Shown: positions 8,773 to 15,975 of the stretch, piece by piece | Position numbering within the stretch: the stretch's first letter is position 1 | Layout: each line of letters opens with the position of its first letter | NCBI GenBank assembly: GCA_018400435.1 | Contig: JAGYMW010000012.1 | Span: 1 to 40,495 of the forward strand | DNA: 40,495 bases | Direction of reading: 5' to 3' | DNA from: Bacillota bacterium | GTDB lineage: Bacteria; Bacillota; Dethiobacteria; DTU022 | Position numbers and translations under genes: made by a program | Notes under the pieces: model-generated | What the model saw: the letters and a program-made list of their open reading frames with translations, nothing else | Databases searched by the model: none | What the model was told of the DNA's origin: nothing

Positions 8773-9606
8773 TTACTTATTGCTCCTCCAGGAAAGAAAA
8801 CTGAACCCTTCACTGCGCTCGGGCGAACAGAGCTCTCTCAGCAGGGCTCGCAGTTTTTTCTCGTCAAGATAACGGGTAAGCACCCCATCGTGAGCAATGG
8901 AAACAATGCCGGTCTCTTCAGATACGATAATGGAAACCGCATCGGAATGCTCGGTAATGCCGATGCCGGCACGGTGCCTGGTGCCCAGCTCCTTACCCAG
9001 GTCGGGATCTTCAGTCAGGGGCAAATAGCAGCCGGCGGCAACGATCTGGTTACCTTGAATGATTACCGCCCCGTCGTGCAGGGGGCTGCGGGGAAAAAAG
9101 ATGTTAATCAACAGCTCGGCCGTAACTATCCCTTCAACGGGAATACCGGTCTCCACCCAGTCTTTGAGACCGGTTCGCCGTTCCAGGACAATGAGGGTTC
9201 CAATCCGCTTTTTGACCAGAACCGGTATAGCCTTGGTCAACTCATCAAGCATCTTTTCAAAATCCTGAGAACTCCAGCTGAAGTAAGTGGATTTAAAAAT
9301 TTTACCACGCCCCAGCTGTTCGAGGGCTCTCCGCAGTTCAGGCTGGAAAACAATGGGGATGGCGATCAAACCAACGGTCATGGTCTGACGCAAAGTCCAG
9401 TGCAGTGTATCGAGGCCAGCCTGGTCGCTCACTACCATCGCTAAAAGAAGGAGAAAAAGTCCCTTGATAAGTTGTTCAGCCCTGGTACCGCGGATAATTA
9501 GAATAAGGCGGTAGAAAACATAGGCCATGATCGCAATATCAATCAGATCGCGCCATTCAACATTAAGTTGTAAAATCGCCGCTACAATTCTTTCCCAGAT
9601 AGCCAC
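8773..9606 (-). CDS. cdaA: Diadenylate cyclase (c-di-AMP synthase), membrane-bound CdaA type
   Basis: DAC motifs DGAVII and RHRAGIGITEHSDAVSIIVSEETG; N-terminal TM helices. GTG start at 9606 (VAIWERIV...) gives a typical length; the ORF-track start at 9741 is a TTG with a non-conserved extension. Confidence 0.92.
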   Translation of the reverse strand: MAIWERIVAAILQLNVEWRDLIDIAIMAYVFYRLILIIRGTRAEQLIKGLFLLLLAMVVSDQAGLDTLHWTLRQTMTVGLIAIPIVFQPELRRALEQLGRGKIFKSTYFSWSSQDFEKMLDELTKAIPVLVKKRIGTLIVLERRTGLKDWVETGIPVEGIVTAELLINIFFPRSPLHDGAVIIQGNQIVAAGCYLPLTEDPDLGKELGTRHRAGIGITEHSDAVSIIVSEETGIVSIAHDGVLTRYLDEKKLRALLRELCSPERSEGFSFLSWRSNK

Positions 9607-9787
9607 TTTTCTGTTGATCCCTCTTCTGTTAATTAACGGATAGGGGGCCCGAAGCTTACCCTCTTTTTCCCTTATCTGAAACAAATATTCGCTCCCGGCG
9701 GGATAAATACCTGCAGTAGTAAAAAAGAAATGCGAATTCAACTAACCTGTCGAAAACCATTAAAATAACCGGTTGAGTTAAACCTTC

Positions 9788-10804
9788 TCATTTATGAGGA
9801 ATTACTATATTGATCACATTGCCGCATTTACTGCAGCGATTTCCCACGAGGCCGGGGAGGCGAATACTGTAACCGTGCCGTTCTACAAGTAGATTGCCAC
9901 AATGCGGGCAGATCGTATCGGAGGCTCCGGGCAGATCAACATTGCCGAGATAAACATAACGCAGGTAGTTCAAGGCCATTTTCCGCGATTCTATCAGAGT
10001 CTTCTCCGGAGTGGGAGGTAAATCAAGTTTGTACTGCGGGAAATAACGCGAATAGTGCAACACCAGGTCAGGACTTAATCCCCCGAGCCAGCGGGTCAGT
10101 TCTTCCTGTTCCTCCATCCCGTCATTGAGGGTAGGGATAAGCAGGCAGGTGGTCTCTACATGAGCTGATTTAACGGCTCTTTCTACAGTTTCTATAACCG
10201 GATCCCTGGTTCCATGGCAGTATTCCCGATAAAAAGAATCGGTAAAGGCTTTTACATCAATATTCAGAGCATCGATGTAGGGCAAAAGTTCTTCCAGTGG
10301 TTCGGGATTGATATACCCATTGGTTACCAGCACATTTTTATAACCTTTTTCATGCAGCAATCGGGCAGTATCAAAAACAAATTCGTACCAGATCGTCGGT
10401 TCATTGTAAGTATAAGCCACTCCCGGTGTCTCCGCAGAGCCCTCTTTACTGTCGAGCATGTGCAGGACATCTTCAGGGGTCAACCGTTTTGCCGCTAACT
10501 CGTCCTCTGCCGGTCGGCCCCGGGCCAGGGACCAGTTCTGGCAAAAAGAGCAGAAAAGATTGCACCCCAGTGTGCCAATGGATAGGATCCTGCTCCCGGG
10601 CAGAAAATGATAAAGGGGTTTTTTCTCAATGGGATCCCAGTTGGCGGCGGCCACCAGGCCGTAATTGGTCGTATACAGTTTGCCTTCCCTGACTTCTCGC
10701 ACTCCGCAGCTGCCAGTCTGCCCTTCAGTCAGCAAACAGCGCCGGGGGCAAAGAAGGCAGCGGATTTTTCCTCCTTCGTTTTCATAAAAAAGCGCTTCAT
10801 GCAT
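9788..10804 (-). CDS. amrS: AmmeMemoRadiSam system radical SAM protein (AmrS-like)
   Basis: Radical SAM cluster motif CNLFCSFCQNW (CxxxCxxC), PflA-like fold, C-terminal CxxC...CxxC zinc-type cysteines; adjacent to a MEMO/AMMECR1 fusion. Confidence 0.88.
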   Translation of the reverse strand: MHEALFYENEGGKIRCLLCPRRCLLTEGQTGSCGVREVREGKLYTTNYGLVAAANWDPIEKKPLYHFLPGSRILSIGTLGCNLFCSFCQNWSLARGRPAEDELAAKRLTPEDVLHMLDSKEGSAETPGVAYTYNEPTIWYEFVFDTARLLHEKGYKNVLVTNGYINPEPLEELLPYIDALNIDVKAFTDSFYREYCHGTRDPVIETVERAVKSAHVETTCLLIPTLNDGMEEQEELTRWLGGLSPDLVLHYSRYFPQYKLDLPPTPEKTLIESRKMALNYLRYVYLGNVDLPGASDTICPHCGNLLVERHGYSIRLPGLVGNRCSKCGNVINIVIPHK

Positions 10805-10822
10805 CAGGATCGACTCCCGGCT

Positions 10823-12217
10823 TTATTTTTCACTATAACGGGTTACTTTAAAACGATAAATCTCGACCGGCTCTCCGGGTAATATACCGGCTTTGCGGCG
10901 AGCAATGTCAAGCTGCTCTTCCACCGTATCAACTCCCTCGAGATCGGGCAGAAGAAGTCCGGTTCGTGAACCGCTTCGCACTACCACACCGTATTTTTTC
11001 GGGTCAAGATCGGCCTTGTTTCTGATTCGTTCCTGCGGGCTGAGAATATCAACTGATATGCTTAACTCAGTCAATTCTTCTTTTCGCACCGGGGAAAAAC
11101 GAGGATCCCTGATTGCCGCGCTCACTGCGTTAACCGCTATTTCTTCGGCCAGATTTCGGTGGGCAGGTTCGATCGTCCCGATACAGCCCCTCAGCCGGCC
11201 CTCTTTCTTCAGGGAAACAAAAGCACCGGCACGCTCTTCGTACTCGGGAAGCAAAGGCTGCGGCAGTTCCGGCATTGTACCCTTATCGAGATAATGCTGC
11301 AGGACGCTGCGAGCCAGGGCAGGCGCATAAAGATTCGGGTTACCGGTAGTCCTTTCCTTCTTTTCTTCCTCCTTCAAGGTAAAATGTTCACCCTGCAGGG
11401 GATAAAGGGCCGCTACCAGGTAGCCTACGCCAAAGGGCCCTTCATAGGAAATGATTTCCGGTTTGTAATCAGTTTCGGCGATCATACCCAGGGCTATGAT
11501 AAATGAGCGAAGACCGCATTCACCAGCTTCATCAACCAACCCGGGATCAAAAGAAAGCAGCTTATCCACTTTTTTATCACGGATGTATTCAATTAGTTTT
11601 CGATCAAATTCGGCTCCGCGCGGTGAAAAACCGGCCGGAGCTCCCGGTATCAAGCGGTGAGAAAGGTCACCGCTGGCCAGGACGGCGGCAGGCAGTCCTC
11701 TCCGTTCAACTGCTCTTCTTAAAGCAGCCCCAAAGCGGTAGAGATCACGATAGGGATTATAACCAAAGGTCATGTGAAGTCCTGGAATATCCAGGCCTGC
11801 TTCCTGAAGGAAATAAAGAGGAACCATCGCTCCGTGATCCAGTTCATGCCTGCCACTGAAATGGGAAAAAAGATCCTCAAGAAAAACAGGCTTCAGTGGT
11901 TCCCGGGCCGTTTCTTCTTTCAGCAGTTCAACAAGTTGTTTGTCTGTTTCAAAACTTAACTTGATGTCTGGAAAACCGAACTGGCTGAAATCTCCGTGTA
12001 GTTTGGCCTGAATTGATACTGCCGGCCCTTCTCTCAGCACCTGGCCATGAGGAGTAATTATAATCAGCATTTCAGGCTCCACATCCCTGAAACGGATAGC
12101 CAAAGAACGCATTCCTTCAACAGTATTCTTAACTTTTTGCAGTTCACTGCGCCCGATGGCCGGAATAATAATTGCGGGATGGGGAGCAATACCGATCAGC
12201 TTAAGCACATCAACCAC
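10823..12217 (-). CDS. AmmeMemoRadiSam system fusion: MEMO1-like (class III extradiol dioxygenase fold) plus AMMECR1 domain
   Basis: N-terminal half GIAPHPAIIIPAIG...HELDHGAMVPLYFLQ...ASGDLSHRL (MEMO/LigB-like); C-terminal half GAFVSLKKEGRLRGCIGTIEP...DPRFSPVRKEELTELSISVDILSP (AMMECR1). GTG start. Confidence 0.9.
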   Translation of the reverse strand: MVDVLKLIGIAPHPAIIIPAIGRSELQKVKNTVEGMRSLAIRFRDVEPEMLIIITPHGQVLREGPAVSIQAKLHGDFSQFGFPDIKLSFETDKQLVELLKEETAREPLKPVFLEDLFSHFSGRHELDHGAMVPLYFLQEAGLDIPGLHMTFGYNPYRDLYRFGAALRRAVERRGLPAAVLASGDLSHRLIPGAPAGFSPRGAEFDRKLIEYIRDKKVDKLLSFDPGLVDEAGECGLRSFIIALGMIAETDYKPEIISYEGPFGVGYLVAALYPLQGEHFTLKEEEKKERTTGNPNLYAPALARSVLQHYLDKGTMPELPQPLLPEYEERAGAFVSLKKEGRLRGCIGTIEPAHRNLAEEIAVNAVSAAIRDPRFSPVRKEELTELSISVDILSPQERIRNKADLDPKKYGVVVRSGSRTGLLLPDLEGVDTVEEQLDIARRKAGILPGEPVEIYRFKVTRYSEK

Positions 12218-12294
12218 CTACCTTCGGCCCGGTAACACCGACGGCTCGGTTAGAGACTATTTGTGTTCCGGCCTGATCATTTAATTCTTTAAAA

Positions 12295-12323
12295 ATTATA
12301 TCAAATAGAACAGCTTTGAACAA
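12295..12323 (-). promoter_or_regulatory. SigA-type promoter for the AmmeMemoRadiSam-cda cluster
   Basis: Minus strand TTGTTC, 17-bp spacer, TATAAT, about 78 bp upstream of the 12217 start. Confidence 0.65.
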
Positions 12324-12400
12324 TTGCCGACACAAAAGATATAATTTAAATAATTAATAAAGCTTAATCGGTATTTCCTTCTCCCTTAGGATTAAGGAAA

Positions 12401-12449
12401 ACTTCCCAGACTTAATTCTACCCAAAATACTTCCCAGGCTAAATACTAC
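12401..12449. repeat. Two 21-bp direct repeats at 28-bp spacing
   Basis: ACTTCCCAGACTTAATTCTAC (12401-12421) and ACTTCCCAGGCTAAATACTAC (12429-12449); 18/21 identical. Confidence 0.7.
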
Positions 12450-12522
12450 ACCGTGGTCCACTGTAGAACTTACTTTGGGAATTAGCATTAAAATGTCTAT
12501 CCCCGGTAAAGACCGGTTTTAC

Positions 12523-12562
12523 TTGACAGCACAAGGGATTTACCCTAACCTATAAACAGGTT
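12523..12562 (+). promoter_or_regulatory. SigA-type promoter with overlapping palindrome (possible MarR operator)
   Basis: TTGACA (12523-12528), 17-bp spacer, TAACCT (12546-12551); palindrome AACCT-ATAAAC-AGGTT at 12547-12562. Confidence 0.55.
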
Positions 12563-12605
12563 TGACTGCCGCTCCGAAAGGGCCGGGAAACGAGGATCGG
12601 AAATT

Positions 12606-13103
12606 ATGAACAGCAAATACCGCGATGCCAGTAAGTTTACTGCCGCTATCCAGGCCATCTTTCCCAAACTTATGCACTATCTCAGCACCGAGGAAAACCG
12701 GGAGTTGACTGGACTCGGGGTTACACCGGGACAGATCAACGCTCTGCTAGTCCTCTATTTCAACGACAACCTGACCATGGGAGAATTAAGTTCCGAGATC
12801 TATCTGGCCGAGAGTGCCGCTACGCGCCTTGTCAACCGGCTGGTCAATTTGAACCTGGTAAAGCGTAGAGGTGACGATAAAGACCGCCGGATAGTCCGGG
12901 TTACACTTGCTGCTTACGGCCGTCAGCTATCAAAGCTGGTTTTTGAACGACGGTCCTACCGGTTTAACAATTTGGCCCGGCGGCTCAGCCCGGATGAAAG
13001 GGAAAATCTGGTGGTTTCCCTGCAGACGGTAATGCGAGTTTTTAAGGAAATGGAAAAGGATAGTCAAAGGGGTAATAATCAGCCCGGCAGCAATAGTCAA
13101 TAG
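12606..13103 (+). CDS. MarR-family transcriptional regulator
   Basis: 165 aa winged helix: LTMGELSSEIYLAESAATRLVNRLVNLNLVKRRGDDKDRRIVRVTLAAYG. Confidence 0.88.
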   Translation: MNSKYRDASKFTAAIQAIFPKLMHYLSTEENRELTGLGVTPGQINALLVLYFNDNLTMGELSSEIYLAESAATRLVNRLVNLNLVKRRGDDKDRRIVRVTLAAYGRQLSKLVFERRSYRFNNLARRLSPDERENLVVSLQTVMRVFKEMEKDSQRGNNQPGSNSQ

Positions 13104-13265
13104 TGATCACAGCACTCAGTAGAGATTTTTCATCTTACTGCATCAGAGCAAAACCATAAAAGCTCTCAGACAGGAAATTTGATTGATTAAATAGTGTAAC
13201 TGTTAAACCTGCAGAAGTAATTTGACTGCTGATTAATCACTGTTCAAAAAAGCGGGGTAAAACAT

Positions 13266-13838
13266 TTGCCACCAAAGATGGCCGAAGGCAAAACCAGGGA
13301 ATCTTTATGGGTTGTTCTGCTTACCTTTCTAAAGGTAGGCGCTTTTACTTTCGGAGGCGGATATGCCATGTTGCCCATTTTTCAGCGGGAAGTGGTGGGA
13401 AAACGGCACTGGGTAGATGAGCAAACTTTCTCCGATTTTTTGATCATTACTCAGAGTATGCCCGGCCAGATCGCCCTGAACACTGCCATACAGATCGGCA
13501 TCCGCATCCGTGGCAACCTTGGCGGTCTGGTAGCCGCTTTCGGCGTCACCGCCCCTTCAGTAGTTATTTTGCTCTTAATTGCCGCTTATTTTTACCCCCT
13601 TCTTGAAAATAATGTGTACGTCCAGGCTATTTTTTATGGCCTCCGCCCGGCGGTTGTGGCCTTGATTACGGCCACAGCCCTGAAAATGGGCAAAGAAATT
13701 CTATCCGGTTTAAACGGAATTATTCTCTGCGCCATCTTGCTGCTCATTATAATCATGACCGGCCTTCATCCAATTTTGGCCCTGCTGGCCGGTGGTCTGA
13801 CAGGCTTGTTCTTCTGTCGGGGGGGAGGATGCAACTGA
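13266..13838 (+). CDS. Chromate transporter, short-chain CHR subunit 1
   Basis: FLKVGAFTFGGGYAMLPIFQREVV...QSMPGQIALNTAIQIGIRIRG; hydrophobic. TTG start in the track; ATG at 13278 is an alternative. Confidence 0.88.
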   Translation: MPPKMAEGKTRESLWVVLLTFLKVGAFTFGGGYAMLPIFQREVVGKRHWVDEQTFSDFLIITQSMPGQIALNTAIQIGIRIRGNLGGLVAAFGVTAPSVVILLLIAAYFYPLLENNVYVQAIFYGLRPAVVALITATALKMGKEILSGLNGIILCAILLLIIIMTGLHPILALLAGGLTGLFFCRGGGCN

Positions 13839-14374
13839 TGGCTACCGTTATACTGACTCTTTACTGGACCTTTCTGAAGATCGGCCTCTTCACTATTGGC
13901 GGCGGTTACGCCATGATACCCCTGATGAAGGCGGAAATTATCAACGGCCACGGATGGCTCAGCACAGCTGAATTTATCGATATTATTGCCGTTGCCGAAA
14001 TAACACCCGGTCCTGTATCCGTGAATGCGGCAACCTTTATCGGTTACCGGTTGGCCGGAATTTCCGGGGCCTTAACCGCAACCCTGGGCGTGATTACTCC
14101 TTCCCTCATTCTGCTGATAATCTTTTCCCGTTTTCTGTTTAAACTAATCCAGGAGCCGGCGGCCGGAAGCTTTTTAAACGGTTTGCGCTCCGCCCTGATT
14201 GCCTTAATCCTGGTAGCCGCCTTTACGCTTGGCCAGTCGGCGATTATCGACCTGACTACTGTCCTTATTTTTCTGATATTGCTGGCCGCCAGCCTGCTGA
14301 GGAGAGTTAACCCATTGTATTTACTGGCAGTGGGAGCACTCTGCGGCCTGCTACTTTTCCCCTACGGTGTATAA
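13829..14374 (+). CDS. Chromate transporter, short-chain CHR subunit 2
   Basis: FLKIGLFTIGGGYAMIPLMKAEII...AEITPGPVSVNAATFIGYRLAG; overlaps the preceding gene by 10 bp. Confidence 0.88.
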   Translation: MQLMATVILTLYWTFLKIGLFTIGGGYAMIPLMKAEIINGHGWLSTAEFIDIIAVAEITPGPVSVNAATFIGYRLAGISGALTATLGVITPSLILLIIFSRFLFKLIQEPAAGSFLNGLRSALIALILVAAFTLGQSAIIDLTTVLIFLILLAASLLRRVNPLYLLAVGALCGLLLFPYGV

Positions 14375-14566
14375 GCTTAAATTAACCCCCATGCTGAATG
14401 AACGACATTAACAATATATACAAATGCCCTGGAAGGTTCAAACCAGAGTTATAATCATAGATAGACACAAAGAGCAACTCTCATCAAACTTAAGTTGCTT
14501 GACACGACCACAACCTAAAGAAATCTTTAAAACCATTCAAAATATGTTATAATGAAAAATAAACAG

Positions 14567-14712
14567 CAGACTCCGAGCCTCTCCGCCTACAGTCTTCACC
14601 GACTACGGCGGAAGGCCAGGGCCGGGGGAGAAATCCCCCCGCCTCCCGTGTTTGGAAAGGAGATTATGCCGCAGGGCTGCGTTTTCTTCCTCAGGAGGCG
14701 CAGCTTTATTTT
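14567..14712 (+). ncRNA. Moco-riboswitch-like leader RNA upstream of the molybdenum/tungsten cofactor operon
   Basis: Structured 5' UTR: CCGCC-TAC-AGTC-TTCACC-GACT-AC-GGCGG hairpin; GGGGGA-GAAA-TCCCCC GNRA hairpin; GCCTCCCGTGTTTGGAAAGGAG segment; possible expression-platform hairpin GCTGCG...CGCAGC (14676-14704). Sits directly before moeA; preceded by TATAAT at 14548-14553. Confidence 0.8.
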
Positions 14713-14733
14713 ATGCCCCACCGAGGTGTCTAT

Positions 14734-15960
14734 ATGAAACTAATGAAGGTTACCGAACCGCAAAAGGTTCTGGATCTGATTGCCACTCAATTCGCCGCTT
14801 TGCCCGGCGAGGAGATTAAACTGGAAAATGCCGGCGGACGATGTCTGGCAGAAACCATTCATTCTCCCGAGGATGTCCCCGCTTTTAAGCGGTCGACAGT
14901 TGACGGATATGCCGTCGCAGCCCGGGATACCTTTGGCGCAGGAGAAGGGCTCCCGGCCATGCTCGAATGCATCGGTGAAGTATTGATGGGGCAGGAAGCC
15001 CCTTCCATCGGCAAAGATCAGTGTATCCTGATTCACACAGGCGGCATGCTGCCCCCGGAAGCAGACGCCGTAATAATGATCGAAGAAACAGAAACAACAG
15101 GGACTATGATCCAGTGCTTCCATCAGGCAGCTCCGGGCGAAAATGTCATCCACCGCGGGGAGGACCTGCAGGAAGGAGCTGCGGTGCTGGCCGACGGCCA
15201 TTTTCTACGCGCTCCCGAAATTGGACTGCTTGCCTCCATCGGCATAGCAGAAGTGAATGTTCACCGGCAGCCCAGGATCGGCTTTTTTTCCAGCGGTGAC
15301 GAACTGGTTGATTATCACAACCACCGGCTTGGAAAAGCCAGGATAAGAGACAGCAATGCTCCAGCACTGCTTCATCTGGCTGCCCAGGCTGGAGCAGATA
15401 CCAGCTATGGCGGGATTTTGCCCGATCGCTTCGCCGTTTTCCTGGAAAAAAGCCGGGCCATGCTTGAAGAAGTGGACTTTCTTGTTTTCTCCGGCGGGAG
15501 TTCAGTAGGCAGCCGGGACTTCACCGCCCGAACCATGAACGAGCTGGGTCAACCGGGGCTGATAGTTGAAGGAATATCCGTGCAGCCTGGAAAACCAACT
15601 TTGCTGGCCGACTGCGGGGGCAAACCTGTTCTCGGGTTGCCAGGGCATCCTGTTTCAGCCCTCAATATTTTTTCCGTTTTCGGACGAGCAGTCATTGAGC
15701 GCCTGTCGGGGCGAGTGCAAAAACCCTATATCCCCACTATAACAGCTCAGCTTTCACGCAACATACCTTCACGTTCCGGCCGCACTGATTATATCAGGGT
15801 CCGCCTTGAAAAAACGGAAAACAGTTTTATGGCCATCCCCCTCTTTGGTCGCTCCGGTATGCTGCGGCCGCTGGCCGAAGCAGACGGATTATTAATTGTT
15901 CCATCATCCCGCGAGGGCCTGCGCGAAGGAGAAATAGTTGAGATAACAATATGGAATTGA
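14734..15960 (+). CDS. moeA: Molybdopterin molybdenumtransferase MoeA
   Basis: DVPAFKRSTVDGYAV; IHTGGMLPPEADAVIMIE; SGGSSVGSRDFT; GLPGHPVSALN. ATG at 14734 has GAGGTG upstream. Confidence 0.93.
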   Translation: MKLMKVTEPQKVLDLIATQFAALPGEEIKLENAGGRCLAETIHSPEDVPAFKRSTVDGYAVAARDTFGAGEGLPAMLECIGEVLMGQEAPSIGKDQCILIHTGGMLPPEADAVIMIEETETTGTMIQCFHQAAPGENVIHRGEDLQEGAAVLADGHFLRAPEIGLLASIGIAEVNVHRQPRIGFFSSGDELVDYHNHRLGKARIRDSNAPALLHLAAQAGADTSYGGILPDRFAVFLEKSRAMLEEVDFLVFSGGSSVGSRDFTARTMNELGQPGLIVEGISVQPGKPTLLADCGGKPVLGLPGHPVSALNIFSVFGRAVIERLSGRVQKPYIPTITAQLSRNIPSRSGRTDYIRVRLEKTENSFMAIPLFGRSGMLRPLAEADGLLIVPSSREGLREGEIVEITIWN

Positions 15961-15975
15961 AAGCGAGAGATAATC

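Noticed and set aside
14499-14504. TTGACA as the -35 for the moeA operon
   Set aside because: About 43 nt from the TATAAT at 14548-14553, too far to pair; the true -35 is probably weak.
14552-14737. 61-aa ORF MKNKQQTPSLSAYS...
   Set aside because: Lies within the structured Moco-riboswitch-like leader; no ribosome-binding site and no protein motif.
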